64,000 nucleotides of DNA, taken from contig NZ_JACIEE010000008.1 in NCBI RefSeq assembly GCF_014196765.1, positions 62,001 to 126,000 of the forward strand, read 5' to 3'. A program made the position numbers and the translations under genes. How positions within the stretch are numbered: position 1 is the first letter of the stretch; each line of letters starts with the position of its first letter. Below the pieces are notes generated by a model that ran no database searches, was not told where the DNA came from, and saw only the letters and a list, made by a program, of their open reading frames with translations. Of the stretch, positions 17,047 through 25,761 are shown piece after piece. This DNA is from Mycoplana azooxidifex (GTDB taxonomy: Bacteria > Pseudomonadota > Alphaproteobacteria > Rhizobiales > Rhizobiaceae).

Positions 17047-18582
17047 CTACTGGAACGCCGTCTCGAAGAAGCTCCTGAGCTTGCGCGAATGCAGCTTCTC
17101 CGTCGGCATGCCGGCGAGCTTCTCCAGCGCCCGGATCCCGATGCGCAGGTGCTGGTTGACCTGGGTGCGGTAGAAGGCCGTCGCCATGCCGGGCAGCTTC
17201 AGTTCGCCGTGCAGCGGCTTGTCGGAGACGCAGAGCAGCGTGCCGTAGGGCACGCGGAAGCGGAAGCCGTTGGCGGCGATCGTCGCCGATTCCATGTCGA
17301 GCGCGATCGCGCGCGACTGCGACAGCCGCTTCACCGGCCCGCGCTGGTCGCGCAGTTCCCAGTTGCGGTTGTCGATGGTGGCAACGGTGCCGGTGCGCAT
17401 GATCCGCTTCAGGTCATAACCCTCGAGCCCGGTGACCTCGGCGACCGCACTTTCCAGCGCCACCTGCACTTCGGCCAGGGCCGGGATCGGCACCCAGACC
17501 GGCAGGTCGTCGTCGAGCACGTGGTCCTCGCGCACATAGGCGTGGGCCAGCACGTAGTCGCCGAGCGTCTGGCTGTTGCGAAGCCCGGCGCAGTGGCCGA
17601 GCATCAGCCAGGCATGCGGGCGCAGCACCGCGATATGGTCGGTAATCGTCTTGGCGTTGGAGGGGCCGACGCCGATATTGACCAGCGTGATGCCGCCATG
17701 GCCCTTGCGTTTGATGTGATAGGCCGGCATCTGCGGCAGCCGGGCGAGCATCAGGTCGGTGTCCGGCTTGTCGTTGCCGGCCTGGGTGACGACGTTGCCG
17801 GGCTCGACGAAGGCGGTGTAGCCGTTGCCGCCCTCGGCCATCTGCAGCCGCGCCCAGGCGCAGAACTCGTCGACATAGAACTGGTAGTTGGTGAAGAGCA
17901 CGAAGTTCTGGAAGTGGTTGGCGCTGGTGGCCGTGTAGTGGCTGAGGCGAGCCAGCGAATAGTCGACGCGCTGGGCGGTGAAGGCCGCAAGCGGCGAGGC
18001 TTCGCCGGGACCCGGCTCGTAGGAGCCGTTGGCGATCTCGTCGTCGGTGTTGGTCAGGTCGGGCGCGTCGAACAGGTCGCGCAGCGGCACGGTGATGTTC
18101 TCCGCAACCTCCGCCTCCACGTAAGCGCCCTCGCCGAAGGCGAAATGCAGCGGGATCGGCGTTGCCGATTCGGAGACGGTGACGACGATGCCGTGGTTGC
18201 GCATCAGGTGACCGAGTTGCTCCTTCAGATAATGACGGAACAGCTTCGGCCGGGTGATGGTGGTCGAGTAGATCCCGGGCGAGGCGACATAGCCGTAGGA
18301 CAGGCGCGAATCGACATGGCCGAAGCTCGTCGTCTGCACGCTCACCTGGGGATAGCAGGCCCGGTAGCGGCAGTCCGGCGCGCCGATCTTCGCCAGTCCC
18401 GTAAAGGCGTCGGTGAGAAACTGCGTGTTGCGCTCGTAGAGCGCTTCCAGGCAATCGACCGCCGCGACCGCGTCGTCGAAGGTGCGGGGCTCGAAGGGCT
18501 CGGGCGTGGAGAAGGGAAGGGCGGTGGGCGACAAATTATTCTTGCTCGTGAATCGTTGAGGTCCTGCCAATTCTGCACGCAA
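17047..18582 (-). CDS. amn: AMP nucleosidase
   Basis: About 500 residues. The enzyme hydrolyses AMP to adenine and ribose 5-phosphate, controlling adenylate pools. The N-terminal regulatory domain (FLTDAFTGLAKIG ... YPQVSVQT) is followed by a nucleoside-phosphorylase-like catalytic domain with LVNIGVGPSNAKTITDH, GHCAGLRNSQ and the substrate-binding ALDMESATIAANG. The start is unclear: no ATG fits, and TTG codons at 18582 and 18570, or one further in, are candidates; the longest form is given. It is separated from ynfA by 61 bases. Confidence 0.92.
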   Translation of the reverse strand: MRAELAGPQRFTSKNNLSPTALPFSTPEPFEPRTFDDAVAAVDCLEALYERNTQFLTDAFTGLAKIGAPDCRYRACYPQVSVQTTSFGHVDSRLSYGYVASPGIYSTTITRPKLFRHYLKEQLGHLMRNHGIVVTVSESATPIPLHFAFGEGAYVEAEVAENITVPLRDLFDAPDLTNTDDEIANGSYEPGPGEASPLAAFTAQRVDYSLARLSHYTATSANHFQNFVLFTNYQFYVDEFCAWARLQMAEGGNGYTAFVEPGNVVTQAGNDKPDTDLMLARLPQMPAYHIKRKGHGGITLVNIGVGPSNAKTITDHIAVLRPHAWLMLGHCAGLRNSQTLGDYVLAHAYVREDHVLDDDLPVWVPIPALAEVQVALESAVAEVTGLEGYDLKRIMRTGTVATIDNRNWELRDQRGPVKRLSQSRAIALDMESATIAANGFRFRVPYGTLLCVSDKPLHGELKLPGMATAFYRTQVNQHLRIGIRALEKLAGMPTEKLHSRKLRSFFETAFQ

Positions 18583-18643
18583 ACGCGACGAAAGTAACGC
18601 CCGCGCAAGGGAATAGGCAGGTTTTCGGCGGGATAGTTTCCCG

Positions 18644-18964
18644 TCAGCGCGGTGCGGCGAGGATCACCAGCGTGCCGGCGAGCGCGATGCCGGCGCCGGC
18701 AAGGTCGAAACGGTCGGGAGAAACACCTTCCGCAAGCCACAGCCACAGCAGCGAGGCTGCGATGTAGACGCCGCCATAGGCTGCGTAGGCGCGGCCTGCC
18801 GCACTTGTGTCGATCAGCGTCAGCAGCCAGGCGAAGGCGGCCAGCGCCGCCATGCCCGGGATCAGCCACAGTGCCGACTTCTCCAGCCGCAGCCAGGCCC
18901 AGAAGGCGAAACAGCCGGCGATTTCTGCAAGGGCGGCGGCGGCATAGACGAGGAAGGACTGCAT
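18644..18964 (-). CDS. ynfA: YnfA-family (UPF0060) small membrane protein
   Basis: 106 residues, four membrane helices, with the family motif [20 protein letters not shown] and the N-terminal [14 protein letters not shown]. YnfA proteins resemble small multidrug-resistance pumps, and some have been reported to export cationic compounds. Length matches the family exactly. Single gene. Confidence 0.93.
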   Translation of the reverse strand: MQSFLVYAAAALAEIAGCFAFWAWLRLEKSALWLIPGMAALAAFAWLLTLIDTSAAGRAYAAYGGVYIAASLLWLWLAEGVSPDRFDLAGAGIALAGTLVILAAPR

Positions 18965-19035
18965 GGCGGCTCCGTGGGCTGGAGCCTGATCCTTAGCGGA
19001 AGCTGCCGGAAAGCGGAAATCGCTTTGGCGTGCAG

Positions 19036-19143
19036 CTAGAGCATGTCGCGCAAAAGTGTGCGGCGGTTTTGCGACTACGACATGCGAAAAAACAAGAACT
19101 TAAAGCGCGTAAGGCGAATCCGAAGGATCGCGACGCGCTTTAG
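19036..19143. repeat. Cruciform-forming rhizobial intergenic element
   Basis: About 108 bases with two stems: GCATGTCG...CGACATGC, containing an inner CGCAAAA / TTTTGCG stem, and TAAAGCGCG...CGCGCTTTA. I recognise this arrangement as a common dispersed intergenic element of Rhizobiaceae genomes. I see only one copy in this window. Confidence 0.65.
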
Positions 19144-19176
19144 GCATTTCACGCAACTCTGTGGAGCGCGCGGCCG

Positions 19177-19353
19177 TCAGATCATCGCCTGGCGCTGGAG
19201 AGTGACGAAGAGCACGAGCCCCACGCCCTGCTTGCCGATGCCGAGGCTGGTGCCGTTGGCAAGCGATACCGCGGCGAGCGGTGCGACCATCAGGCCGGCC
19301 AGGAGAAGGATGCGAAGGCTGACGGCGAGACCGGAGACGAGCACGAGCGGCAT
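19177..19353 (-). CDS. Small hydrophobic protein
   Basis: 58 residues, essentially one or two hydrophobic segments (LVLVSGLAVSLRILLLAGLM then GVGLVLFVTL). The ATG at 19353 is preceded at good spacing by AAAGGGA; an ATG nine bases upstream is possible. It lies 34 bases after another small secreted-protein gene on the same strand, so the two may be one unit. Family not recognised; coding status is likely but not certain. Confidence 0.5.
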   Translation of the reverse strand: MPLVLVSGLAVSLRILLLAGLMVAPLAAVSLANGTSLGIGKQGVGLVLFVTLQRQAMI

Positions 19354-19387
19354 GGGACGCATCCCTTTCGGGCGGTTGGGGGTCGGC

Positions 19388-19555
19388 TCAGAGAGCTGCG
19401 GGGCAGAGGGCGGGAATGGCGCAGGCGCTGGCCGTGCCGTAGCGCTGCTTCTGCTCTTGGCGACGCGCGTCGGTTTCCACGGCGGCAGCCACGGAGACCG
19501 CGAAAACGGTCATGAGCAGCGAGATGATCGTCAGTCGGCGAGCCAGAATTTCCAT
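19388..19555 (-). CDS. Small secreted protein of unknown function
   Basis: 55 residues. The N-terminal 24 residues form a clear signal peptide (EILARRLTIISLLMTVFAVS then VAAA). A short mature part follows with Arg/Gln-rich DARRQEQKQR and two Cys near the C-terminus (SACAIPALCPAAL) that could pair in the periplasm. The ATG at 19555 follows GGGGAACAACG. Probable two-gene unit with the small hydrophobic protein downstream. Confidence 0.55.
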   Translation of the reverse strand: MEILARRLTIISLLMTVFAVSVAAAVETDARRQEQKQRYGTASACAIPALCPAAL

Positions 19556-19805
19556 CGTTGTTCCCCTTGGGCGTCGTATGATGATGGCCTTTTCGCATGC
19601 TGCGACTGAATGCCTCCTGAGAGGCCGGTTCATCTGGCGTTCAGGAAAGGTGCGGCGACACCTTGAAGAGGCCGGTCGCGGCTTCTAAGTCAGTCTGGCC
19701 CTTGCTGCGCCGCATGCCGTGCGGAGCGCGGGTGCAGGAGCAAGCTGAACGCGTGCATGCCGCCGCAGGAGCCTTCCGGTGGGGCGTGCCTCAAGGGAGA
19801 ACCGG

Positions 19806-20507
19806 ATGACCAAGCCGATCGAACTGTTTTTCTGGCCGACGCCCAATGGCTACAAGATCACCATCATGCTGGAGGAACTCGGCGTTCCCTACGAGGTGAA
19901 GTACATCAACATCGGCAAGGGCGAGCAGTTCGCGCCGGATTTCCTCAAGATCGCACCGAACAACCGCATGCCGGCGATCATCGATCCGGACGGCCCCGGC
20001 GGCGCCCCGATCTCGGTCTTCGAGTCCGGCGCCATCCTGCAGTATCTCGGCCGCAAGTACGGCCGCTTCTACCCGAAAGACGAGCGCGTCCGCGTGCAGG
20101 TCGAGGAATGGCTGTTCTGGCAGATGGGCGGGCTCGGACCGATGGCCGGCCAGGCGCACCATTTCCGCCAGTACGCGCCGGAGAAGATCGAATACGGCAT
20201 CGACCGCTATACCAATGAGGTCAATCGCCTCTACGGCGTCATGGACCGGCGGCTGGCGGATCACGAATATCTCGCCGGCGACTACTCGATCGCCGACATG
20301 GCCAGCATCGGCTGGGTGCGCCCCTATGAGAACCAGGGCCAGACGCTCGAGGATTTCCCCAACCTCAAGCGCTGGTTCGACGCCATCCTCGCCCGCCCCG
20401 CCGTCCAGCGCGGCATCGAGGTCGGCAGGGAAGAACGCGAGCGCCAGGCAAGCCTTGCCGACGACAAGGAAGCCCAGAAGATCCTGTTCAACCAGCGGGC
20501 ACGGTAG
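19806..20507 (+). CDS. Glutathione S-transferase, Ure2/YghU-like
   Basis: 233 residues with thioredoxin-fold N-terminus (FFWPTPNGYKITIMLEELG, glutathione site FESGAILQYLG) and an all-helical C-terminal domain. The N-terminal TPNGYK block places it in the nu/YfcG-YghU-like group, which often acts as a disulfide-bond reductase with two GSH. The ATG at 19806 follows AAGGGAGAACCGG. Single gene, followed by a repeat element. Confidence 0.9.
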   Translation: MTKPIELFFWPTPNGYKITIMLEELGVPYEVKYINIGKGEQFAPDFLKIAPNNRMPAIIDPDGPGGAPISVFESGAILQYLGRKYGRFYPKDERVRVQVEEWLFWQMGGLGPMAGQAHHFRQYAPEKIEYGIDRYTNEVNRLYGVMDRRLADHEYLAGDYSIADMASIGWVRPYENQGQTLEDFPNLKRWFDAILARPAVQRGIEVGREERERQASLADDKEAQKILFNQRAR

Positions 20508-20572
20508 ACTTTGTCCGCGTCGGCGTAATCTTTCGGCTTGCGTCGAAGAGTAACCGGGCGTTGCCTCCCCTT

Positions 20573-20690
20573 CCGTCATGCCGGCCTCCGAGCCGGCATC
20601 CAGCGCGCGCAAGTCCTTGCGCGGAAAGAGCATTCTCCGCACCGCAGACGCGGTGCCGCTGGATCCCGGATCTAGTCCGGGGAGACGGGG
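20573..20690. repeat. RIME-like intergenic mosaic repeat, copy 2 (inverted)
   Basis: Reads on the minus strand as the same order of palindromes found at 13003-13120: CCGCGTCTGCGG, a GGAAA-type spacer, GCGCAAGGACTTGCGC, then CCGGCT...CCGGCAT at the end. It lies between the convergent GST and DUF2147 genes, probably replacing or adding to their terminators. Confidence 0.78.
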
Positions 20691-20723
20691 ACTGGTATCG
20701 CTTGCGTCAGAGGCAGACGCTTC

Positions 20724-21065
20724 CTAAAGCCGCGACCAGGTCTGCGACTTGCAGAAGACCTTCAGCATGCAGCCCTTCATCTTCAGCGAATTGCCGTCGA
20801 CCGAGCCGGAACCGCCATAGGTCTTGTCTTCGGCGGGGTCGGTGATCGATCCGCTGTATTCGCCGCCGTTCCCTTCGAGTTGGCCGATCCGCTTGCCGGC
20901 GAACTTGCCCGTCTTGAGCGTGATGCAGAAGCCACCGCCGCACTTTTCGATGGCCGCAGTCTCGCCGCTTGCGGTCTTCCAGTTTCCTTCGATCGGCTCG
21001 GCCGCGAATGCGCCGCCGCAAGCGCCAAGGCACAGCGCCATGGCCGCAACGAACCTGCGTATCAT
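20724..21065 (-). CDS. DUF2147-family secreted protein
   Basis: 113 residues, with a signal peptide to about residue 22 (AMALCLGACGGAFA) and then a lipocalin-like DUF2147 domain (IEGNWKTASGETAAIEKCGGGFCITLKTG). Cys pairs at GGGFC and KGCMLKVFCK are typical of the family. Function unknown; predicted periplasmic. The ATG at 21065 follows GGGAGGAAGACAA. An ACGTATACGT palindrome lies about 85 bases upstream. Confidence 0.85.
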   Translation of the reverse strand: MIRRFVAAMALCLGACGGAFAAEPIEGNWKTASGETAAIEKCGGGFCITLKTGKFAGKRIGQLEGNGGEYSGSITDPAEDKTYGGSGSVDGNSLKMKGCMLKVFCKSQTWSRL

Positions 21066-21576
21066 TTGTCTTCCTCCCGATGCCGGGCTGCCCTCGTTTG
21101 AATGGCGCAGTTGTCGCGCGCCTTGAGCCCGATGCCGCGGAATTTATCTGACGTATACGTAAAGGTAAAGAATCGAAAAGCCGGAATCCGCCGGTTTTTG
21201 GAGGCGGTGTGCGGCGTGGCGATGTCGGCATCTTTCGGGCGCTGAACATTCCGACCGGTTTGCGTGGTTAGCGATCGGTTTAAATCGCCGGTTGAATTTT
21301 TCGTAAACTTTGAAGCAAATCCGCGGCATTCCAGCCGGTCCGATGCTTAACGAAAACCCAAGTTTACCAAGCGTTTGAACTTTGTTTGTCGCAAATTAAG
21401 CATGCATTTTAAGCGTCCCTTGAAGGCCCGATGGCATAGTGAAGCCATAAAACGAGCACGGAAAACAACCGGCCGGACAAACCTTCGAAGATCAACGACC
21501 GCAAAGACGGAAGGGCTTCGAAAGGCAGACAAAACAGGGCGATACGAAAAGAAGAAACCAGGACAGGGACAAGACA
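21066..21576. other. AT-richer divergent intergenic region, DUF2147 / Sel1-like
   Basis: 511 bases, noticeably richer in A and T than the surrounding genes. It holds the ACGTATACGT palindrome at 21151-21160, which shares the ACGT-NN-ACGT core of the palindrome at 1453. No convincing gene is seen. The last 200 bases are probably a leader of the downstream small gene. Confidence 0.5.
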
Positions 21577-21846
21577 ATGGCACGCTTCGAAATCCAGAAC
21601 TCGGAAAATGCCGCCATGACGGGCGGCGAGACCCGCGCCGATGCGCTGCGCGAGATGGGGCTGATGTATGCGACCGGTCGCGGCTGTGCCGTCGACCTCG
21701 TCGCAGCCCACAAGTGGCTCAACATCGCTGCCATCAAGGGTTGTGATCGGGCCGCCGAACTGCGCGCCGACCTCGCCGCCACCATGAGCAAGACCGATCT
21801 TGCCCAGGCGCTGCGGGCCGCTCGCGAATGGATGACGGTGCATTGA
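21577..21846 (+). CDS. Small Sel1-repeat-like protein
   Basis: 89 residues containing one Sel1/TPR-like motif: LREMGLMYATGRGCAVDLVAAHKWLNIAAIKG, in which GLMYATGRG and AHKWLNIAA match the Sel1 helix pair. It is followed by a helical C-terminus. Sel1-like repeats mediate protein-protein contacts. It starts after GGGACAAGACA. It is convergent with hisC across an inverted repeat. Specific role unknown. Confidence 0.8.
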   Translation: MARFEIQNSENAAMTGGETRADALREMGLMYATGRGCAVDLVAAHKWLNIAAIKGCDRAAELRADLAATMSKTDLAQALRAAREWMTVH

Positions 21847-21866
21847 CCGGCGAGGCAACGCCAATG

Positions 21867-21944
21867 GGCAGTCGGCAGTAGGGTTCCAATAACAACAAAG
21901 CCTTGCGGAAGACGATGCTGTCCGCAACCCTACTGCCGACTGCC
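21867..21944. terminator. Bidirectional terminator-type inverted repeat
   Basis: Perfect 19-bp arms (21867-21885 and 21926-21944) reading GGCAGTCGGCAGTAGGGTT and its complement, separated by 40 bases, between two convergent genes. The right arm touches the stop codon of the hisC-like gene. The loop contains no T-run, so termination is inferred from position. Confidence 0.55.
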
Positions 21945-23056
21945 TATTTCACCGCCTTCAGGACCTTCGGCAACACGGCCTCGAACAGGTCGAGGTCCGC
22001 ATCGGGCCCGGCGCTGACGCGGATACAGCGGTTCAGCGGCGCGACACCCGGCATGCGGATGAAGACGCCGTGGTCCATCAATCCGTCGACGATCCCGCGC
22101 GCGCGCACGCCGTCGCCTCCGCAGTCGATCGCGACGAAGTTAGTGGCCGAGGGCAGGGGCGAGAGCCCGTTCTGCCTGGCGATCGCCGCGATCCGTTCGC
22201 GTGCCGCTGCAATGCGCCCCACCACGTCGCGCAGATACGCCTGATCCTCCAGCGCAGCCAGGGCTGCAACCGTGGAGATGCGCGCCATGCCGAAATGGTT
22301 GCGGATCTTGTCGAAGGCCTGCGCATTGCCGAGCGTGCCGATCGCATAGCCGACGCGGGCGCCGGCCAGGCCGTAGGCCTTGGAGAACGTGCGCATCCGC
22401 AGCACGTTGGGCTGGCCGATCAGCGCGTCGACCGGTGGCGTGGAACCGGCGGGCGCCGTCTCGCAATAGGCTTCGTCGAGAATGAGGAGGCTGCCGTCGG
22501 GCAGGGCGCGCGCGAACGCCGTAACGCTGTCGGCATCCCACCAGCTTCCCATCGGGTTGTCGGGATTGGCAAGGTAGACGAGCGGGGCGTCCTCGCGCTT
22601 CGCCGCAGAAAGCAGCCCGTCCAGGTCCTCCCGGTCGTTGGCATAGGGCGTGGTCACCAGCCGCCCGCCATAGCCGTTCACATGATAGTTGAAGGTCGGA
22701 TAGCCGCCGAGCGAGGTGACGACCGGCGTGCCCGGCTCGACCACGAGGCGCACGATCTCGCCGAGCAGCCCGTCGATGCCGCAGCCGATGGCAATGTTCT
22801 CGCGCGAGACGCCATGGTGAAGCGCAATCGCCTCGCGCAGCTCGAAACTCTCCGGATCGCTGTACATCCAGGTCTCGCCGGCCTGCTCGCGGATCGCCTT
22901 GAGGACCGAGGGCGCGGGACCGAAGCCGCTCTCGTTGGCACCGATCCGCGCGCGCAACTTCCGTCCGCGCTGGCGCTCGATCGCTTCCGGCCCCACGAAG
23001 GGAACGGTGGACGGCAGCGCGTTGGCGAGGGGCGTGAAGCGGGAGAAGCCGGACAT
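21944..23056 (-). CDS. Histidinol-phosphate aminotransferase-like PLP enzyme
   Basis: 370 residues, fold type I aminotransferase. ANESGFGPAP, YSDPES, NPDNPMG, Asp194 in LDEAYCE and the PLP Lys226 in TFSKAYGLAGARVGY are all HisC-family hallmarks. Rhizobial genomes carry several HisC paralogues, used for histidine synthesis or for aromatic amino acids. No his or aro genes are adjacent, so the physiological substrate is open. Confidence 0.88.
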   Translation of the reverse strand: MSGFSRFTPLANALPSTVPFVGPEAIERQRGRKLRARIGANESGFGPAPSVLKAIREQAGETWMYSDPESFELREAIALHHGVSRENIAIGCGIDGLLGEIVRLVVEPGTPVVTSLGGYPTFNYHVNGYGGRLVTTPYANDREDLDGLLSAAKREDAPLVYLANPDNPMGSWWDADSVTAFARALPDGSLLILDEAYCETAPAGSTPPVDALIGQPNVLRMRTFSKAYGLAGARVGYAIGTLGNAQAFDKIRNHFGMARISTVAALAALEDQAYLRDVVGRIAAARERIAAIARQNGLSPLPSATNFVAIDCGGDGVRARGIVDGLMDHGVFIRMPGVAPLNRCIRVSAGPDADLDLFEAVLPKVLKAVK

Positions 23057-23260
23057 GTCTGCGAACCTTCAATCGAGCGGCGCGGGAGGTGCGCGGGCGA
23101 CGCTCGGCCGCCCGGCACATGCGGCCGGCACCCTACTGCAGAATCAGGAAAACGGGAATTGGTTTTCAGCGGGATAGTGCGCGGAATTCAAGGCGTTACA
23201 TTTTGCAGGTGTACGCCGGCGGGCAGGCCGGGGAACGCCGCACGCGATCCCCGCTTCCGG

Positions 23261-23686
23261 TCAGTTGCGCTGGGACGCGAGGCGCGGGCGCTCGACGCCG
23301 CGCATATAGTTGGCCGGCGCGTCCTTCTTCCTGGTGGTCTCACCGGTGAAGTAGTCGGCGCGGACGATCTGGTGCAGCAGCTCCTCATCGATCTCCTTGA
23401 TGAACTGCACGCCGACACGGTGTTCGTTGCGGTACATCTCCGCACACCCGACGCGGGCCATCAGGCCGACCACGGTGAGGTAGTAGTGCGGGCCGAGCCC
23501 GATCGTGGTGGTGACCGAGAAGCTGGCGCCGCCCTGCGAGATATCGATGATCTGACAGGTCCTGACCTTGGGAAGTGCCAGATCGAAGCCCACCGAGAGC
23601 AGCATGCCCTGGCGGTTGATCCTGAAGCGTTCCCACTTGCGTTCGTACAAGCCGCCGCTCTGCCGCTTGTCAACCAGCTCCACCAT
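23261..23686 (-). CDS. PilZ-domain protein
   Basis: 141 residues. PilZ is a c-di-GMP-binding beta-barrel; here IIDISQGGASFSV carries the DxSxxG half of the motif. The Arg half reads RFRINR, with Arg spacing that does not give the canonical RxxxR, so c-di-GMP affinity is uncertain. The C-terminal tail is basic. The ATG at 23686 follows CTGGAGAG. A second, more divergent PilZ-like gene is immediately upstream on the same strand. Confidence 0.82.
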   Translation of the reverse strand: MVELVDKRQSGGLYERKWERFRINRQGMLLSVGFDLALPKVRTCQIIDISQGGASFSVTTTIGLGPHYYLTVVGLMARVGCAEMYRNEHRVGVQFIKEIDEELLHQIVRADYFTGETTRKKDAPANYMRGVERPRLASQRN

Positions 23687-23837
23687 TGCAACTCTCCAGA
23701 AAGAAGCGGGACGTCATTCCCGTCACGATAGTTTTGCAACTATGTATTGGAATTGGTTGAAAGCAATTCCTCAAAATTTACACACCATATCATTGGGGTC
23801 CGGGCGCGGCGGAAGGGCAGCTTCGGGCAAGGTCGAA

Positions 23838-24173
23838 TCAGCGCGACATCACCAGCCTGAGATAGTCGGCGTCGAGGAACATGTTGAACCGGACCACCCT
23901 TTCGCAGCCCACCTTGCGGATCTGGGTGCAGCCGATTTCGTCCTGCATGCCGCCGATGCGCAGGAAGAAGCTTTCCGGAAGTTCGACCCGGCCGCTCAGA
24001 TCGATGATGGCGCCGGCAGACGAGATCGTGCGGACGATGCAGTCGTATTCGATTGTGGCGCTCAGGTGATGGCCGACAGGGATGACATGGCTCGCCCTGT
24101 CGATGCGATGCTGGACGAAGCTGCGCTTCTGGCTCTGGTGCCAGATGTGCTCGTGTGCGCCCTGAAGGGACAT
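23838..24173 (-). CDS. Divergent PilZ-like protein
   Basis: 111 residues. SFVQHRIDRASHVIP stands where the Arg motif would be, and TISSAGAIIDLSG where DxSxxG would be, with Thr in place of Asp/Asn. The beta-barrel pattern continues (RVELPESFFLRIGG ... IRKVGCERVVRFNMF). It is likely a PilZ-fold protein with a degraded ligand site. The ATG at 24173 follows GGGAGGACGCC. Longer starts upstream lack such a site. A 151-base AT-rich gap separates it from the other PilZ gene. Confidence 0.6.
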   Translation of the reverse strand: MSLQGAHEHIWHQSQKRSFVQHRIDRASHVIPVGHHLSATIEYDCIVRTISSAGAIIDLSGRVELPESFFLRIGGMQDEIGCTQIRKVGCERVVRFNMFLDADYLRLVMSR

Positions 24174-24291
24174 GGCGTCCTCCCGACCGATGACCTTGTC
24201 CGATCCTAGCCGGACGCGGTTGACGAAATGCAAAGACGGCGCCCTGCTTTTTCGCAAGCCGCCGCCAGGGCGATATCGGGGAGGGGCGGGC

Positions 24292-25512
24292 TTACTGGAA
24301 GGCCTGCAGGCCCGTCTGCGCCCGGCCGAGGATCAGCGCATGCACGTCGTGCGTACCCTCGTAGGTGTTGACCGCCTCGAGGTTCATGACGTGGCGGATC
24401 ACGCCGTACTCGTCGGAGACACCGTTGCCGCCGTGCATGTCGCGGGAGACGCGGGCGATGTCGAGCGCCTTGCCGCAGTTGTTGCGCTTCATCAGCGAGA
24501 TGAGCTCGGCCGAGGCGCGGTGCTCGTCGAACAGCCGCCCGAGACGCAGCGCGCCCTGCAGGCCGAGCGCGATCTCCGTCTGCATGTCGGCGAGCTTCTT
24601 CTGGACGAGCTGCATCTGCGCCAGCGGCTTGCCGAACTGCTTGCGGTCCATCGTGTACTGGCGGGCGGCATGCCAGCAGAATTCGGCAGCCCCCATGGCG
24701 CCCCAGGCGATGCCGTAGCGGGCGCGGTTGAGGCAGCCGAACGGACCGGCCAGCCCCGCCACCTCGGGAAGCAGGTTTTCCTCCGGAACGAACACGTCCT
24801 GCATCATGATCATGCCGGTGATCGAGGCGCGCAGCGAGAACTTGCCCTCGATCTTCGGCGTCTCGAAGCCCTTCATGCCGCGCTCGAGGATGAAGCCCTT
24901 GATCTTGCCGTCATGCGCGTCCGACTTGGCCCAGACGATGGCGATGTCGGCGATTGGCGAATTGGTGATCCAGTTCTTGGCGCCTGAGACGAGATAGCCG
25001 CCGTCGACCTTCTTCGCCCTTGTGATCATGGAGGAGGGGTCCGAGCCGTGGTCGGGCTCGGTCAGGCCGAAGCAGCCGACCCAGTCGCCCGACGCGAGCT
25101 TCGGCAGGTAGGTCTTGCGCTGCTCCTCGGTGCCGTAGGCGAAGATCGGATGCATGACGAGCGAGGACTGCACCGACATGGCCGAGCGATAGCCGGAATC
25201 GACCCGCTCCACCTCGCGGGCGACGAGCCCGTAGGAGACGTAGTTGGCGCCGACGCCGCCGTATTCCTCCGGGATGGTCGGGCCGAGCAGGCCGAGTGCG
25301 CCCATCTCGGTCATGATCTCGCGGTGGAAGATCTCGTGGCGGTTGGCTTCGGTCACCCGCGGGGCGAGCTTGTCGCGGCAGTAGGCGCGCGCCGCGTCGC
25401 GGATCATCCGTTCCTCGTCGGTCAGTTGGTCCTCGAGCAGGAAGGGATCCTCCCAGTCGAAGGCGGCCATCTTGGCGCGAGCCTGTTCCGGGGTCGCTTT
25501 GTGTGCACTCAT
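24292..25512 (-). CDS. gcdH: Glutaryl-CoA dehydrogenase (acyl-CoA dehydrogenase family)
   Basis: 406 residues. It oxidises and decarboxylates glutaryl-CoA to crotonyl-CoA in lysine/tryptophan breakdown, passing electrons to ETF. Family signatures are all present: [15 protein letters not shown] (FAD), the catalytic Glu385 in [18 protein letters not shown], and [19 protein letters not shown], distinctive of glutaryl-CoA dehydrogenases. The start at 25512 gives the normal length. Its electrons would leave via ETF and the ETF-QO encoded at 1.6 kb. Confidence 0.94.
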   Translation of the reverse strand: MSAHKATPEQARAKMAAFDWEDPFLLEDQLTDEERMIRDAARAYCRDKLAPRVTEANRHEIFHREIMTEMGALGLLGPTIPEEYGGVGANYVSYGLVAREVERVDSGYRSAMSVQSSLVMHPIFAYGTEEQRKTYLPKLASGDWVGCFGLTEPDHGSDPSSMITRAKKVDGGYLVSGAKNWITNSPIADIAIVWAKSDAHDGKIKGFILERGMKGFETPKIEGKFSLRASITGMIMMQDVFVPEENLLPEVAGLAGPFGCLNRARYGIAWGAMGAAEFCWHAARQYTMDRKQFGKPLAQMQLVQKKLADMQTEIALGLQGALRLGRLFDEHRASAELISLMKRNNCGKALDIARVSRDMHGGNGVSDEYGVIRHVMNLEAVNTYEGTHDVHALILGRAQTGLQAFQ

Positions 25513-25761
25513 CGCTGGGTTTCCTCTCGCCGTCGCATTCTTCGGACGCTTCTCGGACAAGAGTGCTACATCAGGATGGCGCCGGCCGGAAGGGCGGGAA
25601 CAAATCGCCGGTCCCGACGCTTTACCTCTTTCCGCATGGCTTCATGCGCGCCACGAATGAAACGACAGGCCGACCCGATCCGGGTTTTCTCACGCCTTCG
25701 TCATCAATATGTCCGCTGCCGGTGGCACGAGGCACTTGCCAATTGTCAAGGAGACGCGAAC

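Noticed and set aside
22070-23731. A 553-codon plus-strand frame across the hisC-like and PilZ genes
   Set aside because: It runs antisense through two clear genes and an intergenic gap, with shadow-type composition.
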